Shown piece by piece: positions 51,348 through 60,500 of a DNA stretch of 64,000 bases. How positions within the stretch are numbered: position 1 is the first letter of the stretch; every line of letters begins with the position of its first letter. The position numbers and the translations under genes are program-made. The DNA lies in the NCBI GenBank assembly GCA_934636825.1, contig CAKUBG010000007.1, forward strand, positions 28,749-92,748. Direction: 5' to 3'. A model generated the notes under the pieces. That model searched no databases. It was not told the origin of the DNA and saw only the letters and a program-made list of their open reading frames with translations. Source of the stretch: an uncultured bacterium (GTDB lineage: Bacteria > Vulcanimicrobiota > Xenobia > Xenobiales > Xenobiaceae).

Positions 51348-53138
51348 ATGATTTTCAAAAAATCAACATATTCAGAATATGTTGGCTTAATTATAGTTTT
51401 ATTTTCTTATTTTGTTTTTGCTTGGTTGGGCGTGGGAGCTGGCGATCGCCATCAGTTTGCTTCCATGAGCTTTGCCGGCTTAAATTGGAACGCTTGTTTT
51501 TGGGGAGGACAAAGTGAGGCCAATGGGTTCTTGTACTATTTGGCCTTGGGATTATTTAACGATCTTTGTGGCTGGAGTCGCACTAGTGCTATAGCTTTTT
51601 CTATTTTGAGTTTGGCAAGCAGCGTTTTTTTGCTTTATTTAACTGTGCGCCGTTTATGGGGAGGCAAGGCAGCTCTTTACAGTGCTTTGTTCTTGGCCGG
51701 TTTCAATAGCTCTATCTTTTTGGGATCGTATATACGCTTTTATGCTTTTAATATGTTTTTCGTTTCTTTAGCAGCTTGGGGAGCTGTGCTTTGGTCAGAA
51801 CAAAGAAGCATTGAATACCAAGAGCAACAATCAACCGAGAGTAAGGGACGCTCTAATTTTATATGGTTCAGTTTGCTTGTGACTTTGTCTTTAGTTGGCG
51901 TTTTAGGCACGATGTTGGTTAGCTCTGTGTTTAGCTTAGCTGTATTTGTCTATATTTTAGCTAACCACTGGCAAGATAAAAAGCGTTGGCTCTATGTTGG
52001 AGATTGGGCCATTTTATTGTCGTTGCTTTTGGCTCTATCTATAAAAATAAATCCTCAGGCTTATGCTTTGCAAGGCAAAAATATGGCCCCTAGTTTATAT
52101 TTGTTGGGAGAAGTGTATGCTAAATACCTTGGCTTGGAAGCTGTCGCTGGTCGCTTGACTTTAAGCTTGGCTTTTTGGGAAACCGCTCTTGATTTGCGAT
52201 TGATTCCGGCTTTAATGAGCGTAAGTTTGCTGATAGTAGGCTTTCTTAGGTGTTGGCAAAAAAAATGCTTTCTGTTTGTAACCTGGATTCTATTGCCTTT
52301 ATTATTGTTGGCCTATTCTTTTATTTTTAAACCGCTTATTTCTATTTGGAATTTGAGTTTTGTTATTCCAGCTTTAGCTGCTCTTATGGGTATAGGGTTA
52401 GCTCAACTGAAAATAAAGTGGCAACATATTTTCTTATTTATTTGGGCTTTTATAGCTCCTGTTGCTCTAATCAATAATAGTTGGCCTGCTGATACAGATT
52501 ATGCCAAAGCTTGGAAAATTCGCTCTCAATATAAGCAAGCTCCATTACTTTTGGCCGATTTTCAAGTGTTGGAAAGGGCTGAAAGCAGTTTTGAGCCGTA
52601 TTTTTCGCAACCGTCTTTTACTTTAGATAATTCCCGCCGCTTACTTATACCAGTAAAACAATACGCTTCCGAAGCTGATTTTTGGTTAGATAAGAATGTT
52701 TTTAATGCTCGCTTTGGGCGTCCGGTACATGATGGAACTGAGCTTTCCAATGTGCCTTGGCGCTTGCTTTCGGGAGTCAGCTTGCCGAGTTGGCAGCTTT
52801 TCCCTTACAAGGTTCAAGGTGAAGCTTTGCGTCAACTTTTAGCCAAGCCGCCGGAAAATATTGGTAATTTGGCCGCTTCTTTGTCTAACCAAGCTCGCCC
52901 TTGGTTGCCTATTCAGCCAAACTTAAACAATAGAAAACATTGGTCATTTTTAACTTCGGCTGCAAATGGTGGCCGAGCCGAGCCCAAAGCGTTGTTTATT
53001 TTATATACTTCTCCTTGGTGCGCTTCCGAAATTGAGCCTTTCAATTTAGAGAAAGCAGCCGATTTTTTGCCCTCTTGGCGCAAAGTCGTCATTTGGGATT
53101 GTGGGGGAGTGCAATTAGCGTTGATAAGTTTTCGTTAG
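51348..53138 (+). CDS. Polytopic membrane protein, GT39/ArnT-like
   Basis: This 596-residue protein has about ten hydrophobic segments in the first 370 residues and a soluble C-terminal part. The first extracytoplasmic loop contains a short acidic 'GAGDRHQFA' motif and 'YIRFYAFNMFF' lies in the region where GT39 (dolichyl-phosphate-mannose mannosyltransferase) enzymes have conserved residues. It probably transfers a polyprenyl-linked sugar outside the membrane. The ATG has no clear Shine-Dalgarno sequence. It is next to, but divergent from, the LPS-type transferase operon. Family assignment is at the fold level only. Confidence 0.6.
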   Translation: MIFKKSTYSEYVGLIIVLFSYFVFAWLGVGAGDRHQFASMSFAGLNWNACFWGGQSEANGFLYYLALGLFNDLCGWSRTSAIAFSILSLASSVFLLYLTVRRLWGGKAALYSALFLAGFNSSIFLGSYIRFYAFNMFFVSLAAWGAVLWSEQRSIEYQEQQSTESKGRSNFIWFSLLVTLSLVGVLGTMLVSSVFSLAVFVYILANHWQDKKRWLYVGDWAILLSLLLALSIKINPQAYALQGKNMAPSLYLLGEVYAKYLGLEAVAGRLTLSLAFWETALDLRLIPALMSVSLLIVGFLRCWQKKCFLFVTWILLPLLLLAYSFIFKPLISIWNLSFVIPALAALMGIGLAQLKIKWQHIFLFIWAFIAPVALINNSWPADTDYAKAWKIRSQYKQAPLLLADFQVLERAESSFEPYFSQPSFTLDNSRRLLIPVKQYASEADFWLDKNVFNARFGRPVHDGTELSNVPWRLLSGVSLPSWQLFPYKVQGEALRQLLAKPPENIGNLAASLSNQARPWLPIQPNLNNRKHWSFLTSAANGGRAEPKALFILYTSPWCASEIEPFNLEKAADFLPSWRKVVIWDCGGVQLALISFR

Positions 53139-53187
53139 GTGGCTTTGGCAGGTTTTGCCCGACCGAGTGTAAAACTGCAATCGCCCC

Positions 53188-53214
53188 GCAGCGGCACTAA
53201 AAAAAAACCGCTGC
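53188..53214 (+). other. Hairpin in the leader of the topoisomerase A gene
   Basis: GCAGCGG (53188-53194) pairs with CCGCTGC (53208-53214) around an A-rich loop, immediately upstream of AGGAG and the TTG start. No T-run follows on the right, so it is more likely a stability element than a terminator. Confidence 0.5.
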
Positions 53215-53236
53215 TATAGCCATTTAGGAGTGATTT

Positions 53237-55648
53237 TTGCAATTGAGTTCACGCAGTAGTCAGGAAACATTCTCTTTAGGCAGAGTTATAGAAGCGCCTT
53301 TGCAGGAAGTAGTGCGTTCCCGCTTTTTAAACTATGCTCTGTCAGTTATTACCGATCGTGCTCTTCCTGATGTCCGCGACGGACTCAAGCCTGTGCAACG
53401 TCGCATTCTTTATGCTATGCATCACGATTTGCATTTGAGCCCGGACAAGAGTACCTTAAAGTGTGCCAAAGTTGTCGGTCAAGTGTTGGGCAGCTACCAC
53501 CCGCACGGCGACTCAGCTGTATATGAAGCCATGGCTCGTATGGCTCAAGATTGGACTTTGCGCTATCCTCTAGTCTTTGGTCAAGGTAATTTTGGCTCGA
53601 TTGATGGAGACGGTCCGGCCGCTTATCGTTATACAGAAGCTCGTCTTAGTCCAGTAGCTATGGAATTTGTGGAAGAATTGGGCCAAGACACGGTCGACTT
53701 TATTCCCAACTTTGATGAAAGCACTCCCGAACCCAAAGTTTTACCCGCTCGTTTTCCCCAAATGTTAGTTAACGGTTGCATGGGTATTGCCGTAGGTGTA
53801 GCTACAAATATTCCACCTCACAATTTAGGCGAAGTTATGCAAGCTTGCCGAGCTTTAATCGACAACCGTCAACTGAGCGTGGCTCAATTGCTTGCCTACG
53901 TAAAGGGGCCGGATTTCCCTACTGGCGGAGAATTGCTCAATAGTCGCCAGAGCTTGGAACAAATTTACGCTTCTGGTCAAGGCGCTCTCAAAGTGCGCGG
54001 AACTTACAAGATTGAAGAAAAGAATAAGCGTCAGTTCCATATCATTATTGATTCTATTCCTTATATGGTCAACAAATCGGAACTTGTTGAAGAAATTGGC
54101 AATATTATTATGGCCGGTAAAATTCCGCAATTGCAAGATGTGCGCGACGAGTCCACTACTGATATTCGTATCGTTTTGGAATGTCGCCATGACGCCGATC
54201 CCACTGCGGTTATGGCCTACTTATTCAAAAATACTAAGCTGCAGAATCAATTTAATGTCAATATGACTTGCCTTACTTCGCGCGGGCCGGAGCGAGTCAA
54301 TTTGCGCACCGCTTTATTGGAATTTGTCGATTTCCGCTTTGAAGTTACGGTACGTCGCCTCAACTATGAAGTGCGTCTACTTAATGATCGCATTCATATT
54401 TTAGAAGGTTTCGTTAAAGTGTTTGACGCTATTGAAGAAGCTATTGCTATTATTCGCACTTCTTCTGGCCGTGCTTCCGCCAATCAAGCTTTGTGCGAGC
54501 GTTTCTTAATAGATGAAGTTCAAGCCGATGCTGTTTTGGATTTGCGCCTTTATCGCTTGAGCCAAGATGACGTGCTTTTAATTAGAGATGAACTGGCCGA
54601 AAAGAGAACTAAGCGCGACAATTTAGAGCAACTTTTGGGCGATATGCCTGCTCTGTGGGCTTTAGTTAAAGACGAACTCGGTCAAGTGCGCCGTCGCTTA
54701 CTAGACGAACGTCGCACTCAGGTTATGCGCGAAGGCGCTGAAGAGTTAGTTTATAATGCTGATGATTTTATCGTTGATGAAAAGACAGACGTTGTCATTA
54801 CTCGCGACGGTTGGTTGCGCCGTGTAGCTCCAGGGACTGATTCCAGTAAGCTGCGTTTGCGTCTGGAAGATTCTGTCTGGCAAATCTTGGAAGGCTCAAC
54901 TTTAAATTCTTTAATTCTTTTTACCAATTTCGGTATGGCTTATACTATGCCAGTACATGAATTACCCAGCGGTACACGCGGTTTTGGTGAGCCAGTACAA
55001 AAGTTTTTCAATTTTAGCGATGGCGAAAAAATTGTCTCCGCTTTCCTTTTCGATAGTCGCAACAGTGAAGTTTGGTCGGCCCCCAGCGAAGAAGAGCTTC
55101 CCAGCATACACGCCCTGGCTTTAAGTAGCGATGGTAAAGGAGTACGCTTCTCCTTTGCCTCCTTTGTGGAGCCTTCCAAGAAAAATGGCCGCCGCTATAT
55201 GCGTTTGGGCGAAGGCGCTCAAGCTGTGGTAGTTGAGGCGGTGCGAGGACGCGAACATTTAATAGTTCTGACCGTACAAAACCGTGCTTTGATTTGCCCT
55301 GTAGAAGAAATAAGCTTTAATTCGGGTTGTGCCAGAGGTGTTCAAGTTATCAAACTTGAGGAAGAAGACAAAATTTGGGAAACCATGACGGTCAATGGTT
55401 CCGATCAAGGAATTATGCTCAGCCGCGTAGGTACGGGTACGCCAATAGAAGTGTCATTGCGCAAACAAAAGGCCTGCGCCAGGGGCGGCAAAGGAACCCT
55501 TTTAATTAAACGCGGTAAGTTGCAATTACAACAAAAGTTTTACAGTAATATTACTAAAGACGAAATAGAGCCGACCAATGAGGCTAACGAATCGGCAGAA
55601 GAAGCCGAAGCGGAAACGGATATTTTCGATCCCGATTTGGGACTTTAA
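53237..55648 (+). CDS. Type IIA topoisomerase subunit A (GyrA/ParC family)
   Basis: This 803-residue subunit cuts and rejoins DNA. 'LPDVRDGLKPVQRRILYAM' near residue 40, 'YHPHGDSAVYEAMARMAQDW' near 90 and the catalytic Tyr in 'AAYRYTEARLS' (near 133) are present. The C-terminal beta-pinwheel is about 270 residues. A canonical GyrA box at its start is not seen; 'ACARGGKG' occurs only near residue 755. It ends in an acidic tail. This favours a ParC (topo IV) role, but cannot settle it. The TTG start at 53237 fits AGGAG six bases upstream better than later codons. Confidence 0.92.
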   Translation: MQLSSRSSQETFSLGRVIEAPLQEVVRSRFLNYALSVITDRALPDVRDGLKPVQRRILYAMHHDLHLSPDKSTLKCAKVVGQVLGSYHPHGDSAVYEAMARMAQDWTLRYPLVFGQGNFGSIDGDGPAAYRYTEARLSPVAMEFVEELGQDTVDFIPNFDESTPEPKVLPARFPQMLVNGCMGIAVGVATNIPPHNLGEVMQACRALIDNRQLSVAQLLAYVKGPDFPTGGELLNSRQSLEQIYASGQGALKVRGTYKIEEKNKRQFHIIIDSIPYMVNKSELVEEIGNIIMAGKIPQLQDVRDESTTDIRIVLECRHDADPTAVMAYLFKNTKLQNQFNVNMTCLTSRGPERVNLRTALLEFVDFRFEVTVRRLNYEVRLLNDRIHILEGFVKVFDAIEEAIAIIRTSSGRASANQALCERFLIDEVQADAVLDLRLYRLSQDDVLLIRDELAEKRTKRDNLEQLLGDMPALWALVKDELGQVRRRLLDERRTQVMREGAEELVYNADDFIVDEKTDVVITRDGWLRRVAPGTDSSKLRLRLEDSVWQILEGSTLNSLILFTNFGMAYTMPVHELPSGTRGFGEPVQKFFNFSDGEKIVSAFLFDSRNSEVWSAPSEEELPSIHALALSSDGKGVRFSFASFVEPSKKNGRRYMRLGEGAQAVVVEAVRGREHLIVLTVQNRALICPVEEISFNSGCARGVQVIKLEEEDKIWETMTVNGSDQGIMLSRVGTGTPIEVSLRKQKACARGGKGTLLIKRGKLQLQQKFYSNITKDEIEPTNEANESAEEAEAETDIFDPDLGL

Positions 55649-55754
55649 GCAATAGGCAACTGTGGCGTTGTGTGGTGAAAATTGCAGAGAGAGCAGCGCC
55701 TCTTAGCGGAAAAAAATTAAAGAGGCTTAGAAAAAAGTTGGGAGCGAGGTAAAA

Positions 55755-57656
55755 ATGGAATCTTATACTGCGCAAGATATTCAGGTTTTAACCGGTTTGG
55801 AGCCGGTGCGCAAAAGGCCTGGCTTATATATAGGCAGCGTAGATAGTGCCGGTTTGCACCATTTAATCTGGGAAATTTTAGACAACTCCATAGACGAAGT
55901 AATGAATGGTTACGCTACTTGGGTAGAGTTGGAGTTGGATCGTGACGGTCGGTCTATAAGAGTAACCGATAATGGGCGCGGTATTCCGGTCGATGTGCAC
56001 CAAGAATATGGCAAATCGGCTTTAGAGCTGATTATGACTACTTTGCATGCTGGTGGCAAATTTGCTCACGCCAACTACACTTATTCCGGCGGTTTACATG
56101 GCGTAGGCGCTTCGGTAGTCAATGCTCTCTCCGAACGTTTGGAAGTAACTGTCAAACGCGACGGCGGCGAGTGGTTCCAATCTTACAATTTCGGTGTACC
56201 TACAGCTCCTGTAGCTCAAGTTGGCGATAATGTGCGCGGCAGCGGTACTTCTATTTGGTTTAGACCTGACGAAGAAATTTTCGAAGAGACAATTTTTGAT
56301 CCTAAAATTATTTTAGATACTTTAGAGTCTCGCGCTTGGTTGCACAAAGTAAAAATTATATTTAAAGATCGCGTCAATGGCGTAACGCATAAATTAGATC
56401 ATTGTGACAGCGGCTTAGACGGCTATTTAGCTCAATTGGTGGGCGAGGAGCCCAGAGCTTCAGCCTGGGAAGAAAATATTTTTTCTTATCAGCGTGAAGA
56501 AGATATTCGCATGGAAGCGGCCGTACTTTGGAGCCAAGCTGGCGGCGAACACGTGCGCAGTTTTGTCAACGGTATCAATACTCCTCAGGGTGGTACCCAC
56601 GATTTGGGTTTAAAAGCCGGCTTGGTAAAAGCTGTGCGCAATTATATGGAAATTCACAATCTTCAGCCCAAGGGAGTTAAACTCAGTGCTGATGATATTC
56701 GTGACGGTTTGCGAGCTATTATAGCTGTATATATTGCCGATCCACAGTTTAAAGGTCAAACTAAAGAGCGGCTCAACAATACCGAAGTAAATGGACAAGT
56801 ATCTTCTGCCATAGCTCCGGCTTTTGAGCGCTACTTAAATGAAAATCCTTCTGTAGCTGCCGGTTTGGTGGATCGCATTGTGCTGGGCGCTAAAGAGAGA
56901 GCGGCCGCTGCTCAGGCTACCGAAACTGTCTCGCGCAAATCAGTAACGCGCAAACTTAACTTGCCGGGAAAATTGGCCGACTGTTCTTCCAGTCGCACTG
57001 AAGATTGCGAGCTCTTTATCGTAGAGGGTGACTCGGCCGGCGGCTCAGCTAAACAAGGGCGCGATCGGCGCTTTCAAGCTATTTTGCCTCTGCGTGGTAA
57101 AATTCTCAATATTGAACACGCTGGCGCTGGCAAGATAGGCCAAAATAAGGAGATCGCCAACTTAATCAGTGCCATAGGTTGCGGTGTAGGCAGCCAATTT
57201 TCTGCTTCTAAGTTGCGTTACGGTCGCATTGTGGTTTTGACCGATGCCGACTCGGACGGCCACCACATCGCTTGTCTTTTAGTTACTTTCTTTTATCGCT
57301 TTATGCCCGAGCTTATTCGTAGAGGCCATATCTATTTAGGCCGTCCTCCTTTATATCGTGTTCAGAAGGGCAAAACCATCAATTGGGCCTGGACTGAAGA
57401 AGAACGCGAGAGTTTGAGCAAGAGCGGCCGCAAAGGTACAGCGCAAATTACACGCTTTAAAGGATTGGGCGAAATGAGTCCCGAGCAATTGAAGGCCACT
57501 ACGCTCGATCCGGCTACGCGCACTATTTTCCGTGTAGTAGTGGATGATGAAAAGGGTGCTTCCGAAACTATTTCCGAATGTTTCGGCCGCGACGTAGCGC
57601 CGCGTTACAAACTCATTATGGAACACGCTAGTGAAGCTGAAGAGATAGACGTTTAA
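55755..57656 (+). CDS. Type IIA topoisomerase subunit B (GyrB/ParE family)
   Basis: This 633-residue ATPase subunit partners the preceding gene. The GHKL ATP site shows 'LIWEILDNSIDE' and 'DNGRGIPVD', with 'GGLHGVGASVVNAL' in the lid. The TOPRIM domain has 'EGDSAGGSAKQGRDR' and the metal-binding 'LTDADSDGHHIA' (Ser in place of the usual Val between the two Asp). 633 residues without a GyrB-type insert fits the shorter ParE/GyrB class. Gene order is A then B, 106 bp apart. Gyrase or topo IV is not decided. Confidence 0.92.
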   Translation: MESYTAQDIQVLTGLEPVRKRPGLYIGSVDSAGLHHLIWEILDNSIDEVMNGYATWVELELDRDGRSIRVTDNGRGIPVDVHQEYGKSALELIMTTLHAGGKFAHANYTYSGGLHGVGASVVNALSERLEVTVKRDGGEWFQSYNFGVPTAPVAQVGDNVRGSGTSIWFRPDEEIFEETIFDPKIILDTLESRAWLHKVKIIFKDRVNGVTHKLDHCDSGLDGYLAQLVGEEPRASAWEENIFSYQREEDIRMEAAVLWSQAGGEHVRSFVNGINTPQGGTHDLGLKAGLVKAVRNYMEIHNLQPKGVKLSADDIRDGLRAIIAVYIADPQFKGQTKERLNNTEVNGQVSSAIAPAFERYLNENPSVAAGLVDRIVLGAKERAAAAQATETVSRKSVTRKLNLPGKLADCSSSRTEDCELFIVEGDSAGGSAKQGRDRRFQAILPLRGKILNIEHAGAGKIGQNKEIANLISAIGCGVGSQFSASKLRYGRIVVLTDADSDGHHIACLLVTFFYRFMPELIRRGHIYLGRPPLYRVQKGKTINWAWTEEERESLSKSGRKGTAQITRFKGLGEMSPEQLKATTLDPATRTIFRVVVDDEKGASETISECFGRDVAPRYKLIMEHASEAEEIDV

Positions 57657-57660
57657 TAAA

Positions 57661-57696
57661 AAAGCCGAGCCTAGTTTGTAAAGGCTCGGCTTTTTA
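57661..57696. terminator. Bidirectional terminator after the topoisomerase pair
   Basis: AAAGCCGAGCCT (57661-57672) pairs with AGGCTCGGCTTT (57682-57693) with A- and T-runs on the flanks. It also terminates the leftward LpxB-like gene. Confidence 0.9.
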
Positions 57697-57698
57697 TT

Positions 57699-58913
57699 TT
57701 AGGTTCGCCATGTACGCTCTATTGTGTCTAGTAAGCGGTCAGAGGCGCCTGCGTAGGGAGAATAGAGACGGCTAAATTCGTATTTTTGGCGCAATAGTTG
57801 CTGTGGATCGTTTAATAGTCCCAGAGCAGCATCGGCCACATAAGTAGGTGTAACTACATCAATAATTTCCGGCACGATAGGTCGATTGGCTAAGATATTA
57901 GGCTGGGCCATATAAGAAACTTTGTCGCGCATCCTCATAAGCAATTTGCCTTTAAGTATGCGCCCTCCGGGAAGCCAATCCAGCAAACCAATTAAACCAA
58001 TATAAGGCAATTGATCGGGACGATTGATGGGTAAAATCATCAATTCTGGCACACCTAAACTGGCCGCTTCGGCTGTTTTGGTGCCGGGAATAGTTACGCA
58101 CAATTGGGAAGCGCTCAGCTGTGGCAATTGGTTCTTGCGCACAATATCTATACTTATGCCTTCAGCTTGTAAAGTTTCGTCGACAATTTTACCTTTGATG
58201 CCGCCCACAGCTGGATGGGGATCCGCTTGTAAAGCTTTAACCAATTTGACTGGAGGAATAAAAGGCGAGATAAGCATCTGGAAGCGCAAATTGGGCTTTT
58301 GCTCTTTCATAAGCTTGGCCGTTTGTAACAAAAACGGGCTTAAATTGGTAACTTCAGTAACGCGACTGCCCGGCAAGAAAGAAATTAAATTGGGATCAGC
58401 TTGCGGCAATTGGTTATGTTTGGCCAAATAGTTTTGCATGATCCAGCGCACATCGTCGACAACTAAATCGCCGACAATAATGGCTTTTTCCAAAGGCAAT
58501 TTGTGGCGCTTCATCCACTCGAAGTGCTTTTCGTCTTTAATAAAGTAGCCTTTGAAAGCCGAATCCCACCACCAGCGTCCCCACAAATAAGACCAAGCGG
58601 GAATCTTCCAACGCCACACCAAGGCGGCACTGTACATCAAGTCACCACCCAAGTGGAGTAACACGCTATTTTGATGATCTTTTAAGCCGCTAAAAAGCAT
58701 ACGGAAATAGCGGCTGGCCGGAATTACTTCATCAACATGCAATAAATCTGTAGCCACTTTACTTTCTGAACCGGTAGCAAAGGGACATGGCAGCAAAATT
58801 ACACTGATTTTGCATTCTGGCCAGCGGCGGCGTACTGCCGCAGCCACAGGACTGAGCCAACCGGCAATTTCACCCGGGCTGTTGGCAGTTATGTAAATCT
58901 TCTGAGGATACAT
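57699..58913 (-). CDS. LpxB-related (GT19-like) lipid A disaccharide synthase, atypical
   Basis: This 404-residue protein has two Rossmann halves of the GT19/GT-B kind. The N-terminus is 'IYITANSPGEIAGWLSPVAAAVRRRWP', where proteobacterial LpxB has 'AGEASGDL', and 'LHLGGDLMYSAAL' occurs near residue 90. 'LPGSRVTEV' near 185 and 'SQLCVTIPGTKTAEAASLGVPELML' near 275 mark the nucleotide-binding half. The first motif matches LpxB-related proteins known from Cyanobacteria and some deep-branching phyla. It probably joins two lipid X-type moieties, or acts on a related glycolipid. hldE ends 13 bp upstream in the same direction. Confidence 0.8.
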   Translation of the reverse strand: MYPQKIYITANSPGEIAGWLSPVAAAVRRRWPECKISVILLPCPFATGSESKVATDLLHVDEVIPASRYFRMLFSGLKDHQNSVLLHLGGDLMYSAALVWRWKIPAWSYLWGRWWWDSAFKGYFIKDEKHFEWMKRHKLPLEKAIIVGDLVVDDVRWIMQNYLAKHNQLPQADPNLISFLPGSRVTEVTNLSPFLLQTAKLMKEQKPNLRFQMLISPFIPPVKLVKALQADPHPAVGGIKGKIVDETLQAEGISIDIVRKNQLPQLSASQLCVTIPGTKTAEAASLGVPELMILPINRPDQLPYIGLIGLLDWLPGGRILKGKLLMRMRDKVSYMAQPNILANRPIVPEIIDVVTPTYVADAALGLLNDPQQLLRQKYEFSRLYSPYAGASDRLLDTIERTWRT

Positions 58914-58925
58914 ATTTTCGCTTTT

Positions 58926-60419
58926 TTATTTTTTAGAATCGCTATTTTGTGTCAAAGTGATAAGCTTGGTAGTGGAGCGACCGGGAATAAGCTTGGCTAA
59001 AACGATTTTACCGCCAAAACTTTTGATCACGGCAGCTTCTGGCAAGTCTTCTTCTTTGTAATCTCCGCCTTTTACGTGAACATCGGGACGCAATTTTTCA
59101 ATTAAGGCCAGAGGAGTTTGCTCTTCGAAAATGACCACAATATCAACGCATTCTAAGGCGGCTAACATAGTAGCTCTTTCGTCTTGGCAATTGATAGGAC
59201 GGCTGGGCCCTTTGAGAGCTTTTACCGAGCTGTCAGAATTGAGGCCTACTACAAGAAGATCGCCTTCCTGTTTGGCAGCCAGTAAAGTATTGAGGTGGCC
59301 CACATGCAAAATATCAAAGCATCCGTTGGTAAAGACTACGGTAGGCGGATTTTGACTATGACGCAAACGCTCCAAACGCTTGGCTGCTTCTTCGGCAGAG
59401 AGGATCTTGCGCTGAGGATTTAATTCTGCTTGGTGAGAGCCTATTTGCAAAGACTCAAGCAATTCTTCAGTATTGACGGTGGCTGTACCGACTTTGCGTA
59501 CTACAACGGCCGCCGCATGAGAGGCTAAGCTCATAGCTTCAGTAATAGGTACGGAGGCAGAAGCGCACAGGGCCATAACTGAGAGCACAGTATCGCCCGC
59601 GCCGCTGACATCGTAAACTTGTGAAGCCAAAGCTGGAACTCTTACCGTAGGTACGTCTTTGCGGAAAAGAGCCATACCTCGTTCACCTAAAGTGATAAGG
59701 ACTGAATTTAAGTTGAGCTCGGCTAAGAGAGCGCGACCAGCTTGCTCTAAGCCCTGGTTATTAAAAGTATCGTAACCGGAAGCTGCTTTGGCTTCTTTAG
59801 CATTTAAGGTAATAAGCTCACAGCCTAAAAAGCGCTTGAGATCGACTGGCTTGGGCCCGGCAATAACGGGAACGCCTCGGAAAATTTTTATTAAATCCTG
59901 AATATGATTTCCCCAAAGTAAACCTTTATCATAATCGGATATAACTACGGCGTCGTAATCTTGGCGGTGATTGTTGGCCCAAGCCAGCAATTTTTTCCAA
60001 ACATGATCTTTAACAGCGCAGCGAGTTTCCAAATCGGCGCGTACTACTTGCTGACTGTTGGCAATAATGCGTGTTTTCATAATAGTAGGGTAGTCTTCAC
60101 TGACTACTAAACCGCTAATGCCTATATCTTGGCGCTCTAACATAACGCGCAAGCGGCGGCCAATATCGTCGGCTCCTACTACGCCCAATAAATCTACTTT
60201 AGCACCTAAAGTTTTTAAGTTGGCTACCACATTGGCTGCGCCACCTGGAGTGTAAGAATGGTGAGCAATATCTACAACTGGTACCGGCGCTTCAGGGCTA
60301 ATGCGTGAGACTGTTCCCCAAACCCAATAATCAAGCATTAAATCGCCGACCACCAATAAGCGGGCTCCTGCGAATGAGCGGCAAATTTCCGTAGCTTTTT
60401 CGTATTCTATTAAGTTCAT
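58926..60419 (-). CDS. hldE: Bifunctional heptose-7-phosphate kinase/heptose-1-phosphate adenylyltransferase
   Basis: This 497-residue fusion makes ADP-heptose for the LPS inner core. The N-terminal ribokinase-like domain (about 10-320) has 'GDLMLDYWVWG', 'PGGAANVVANL' and the catalytic 'VYDVSGAGDTVL'. The C-terminal cytidylyltransferase-like domain has 'FTNGCFDILHVGH' near 355 (HxGH) and the 'KGGDY' motif. I chose ATG 60419 (MNLIEY) because GGAGG lies 11 bases upstream; ATG 60446 would remove it. It is followed 13 bp later by the LpxB-like gene. Confidence 0.96.
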   Translation of the reverse strand: MNLIEYEKATEICRSFAGARLLVVGDLMLDYWVWGTVSRISPEAPVPVVDIAHHSYTPGGAANVVANLKTLGAKVDLLGVVGADDIGRRLRVMLERQDIGISGLVVSEDYPTIMKTRIIANSQQVVRADLETRCAVKDHVWKKLLAWANNHRQDYDAVVISDYDKGLLWGNHIQDLIKIFRGVPVIAGPKPVDLKRFLGCELITLNAKEAKAASGYDTFNNQGLEQAGRALLAELNLNSVLITLGERGMALFRKDVPTVRVPALASQVYDVSGAGDTVLSVMALCASASVPITEAMSLASHAAAVVVRKVGTATVNTEELLESLQIGSHQAELNPQRKILSAEEAAKRLERLRHSQNPPTVVFTNGCFDILHVGHLNTLLAAKQEGDLLVVGLNSDSSVKALKGPSRPINCQDERATMLAALECVDIVVIFEEQTPLALIEKLRPDVHVKGGDYKEEDLPEAAVIKSFGGKIVLAKLIPGRSTTKLITLTQNSDSKK

Positions 60420-60436
60420 TTTTTTTACAGCCTCCA

Positions 60437-60466
60437 TAAAAAACACGGAGTATTTTTACTACTCCG
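60437..60466 (-). terminator. Intrinsic terminator between the GT4 gene and hldE
   Basis: CGGAGTA (60446-60452) pairs with TACTCCG (60460-60466). On the minus strand the stem is followed by TGTTTTTTAT, so it ends the GT4 transcript just before the hldE start. Confidence 0.8.
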
Positions 60467-60500
60467 GCAAAAGTCTTGCTTTTTTCCGCTTGCGCACCAG

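Noticed and set aside
53237..57656. Calling the pair gyrA/gyrB
   Set aside because: The A subunit lacks a canonical GyrA box at the start of its C-terminal domain and the B subunit is short, so topoisomerase IV is equally or more likely. Left unnamed.
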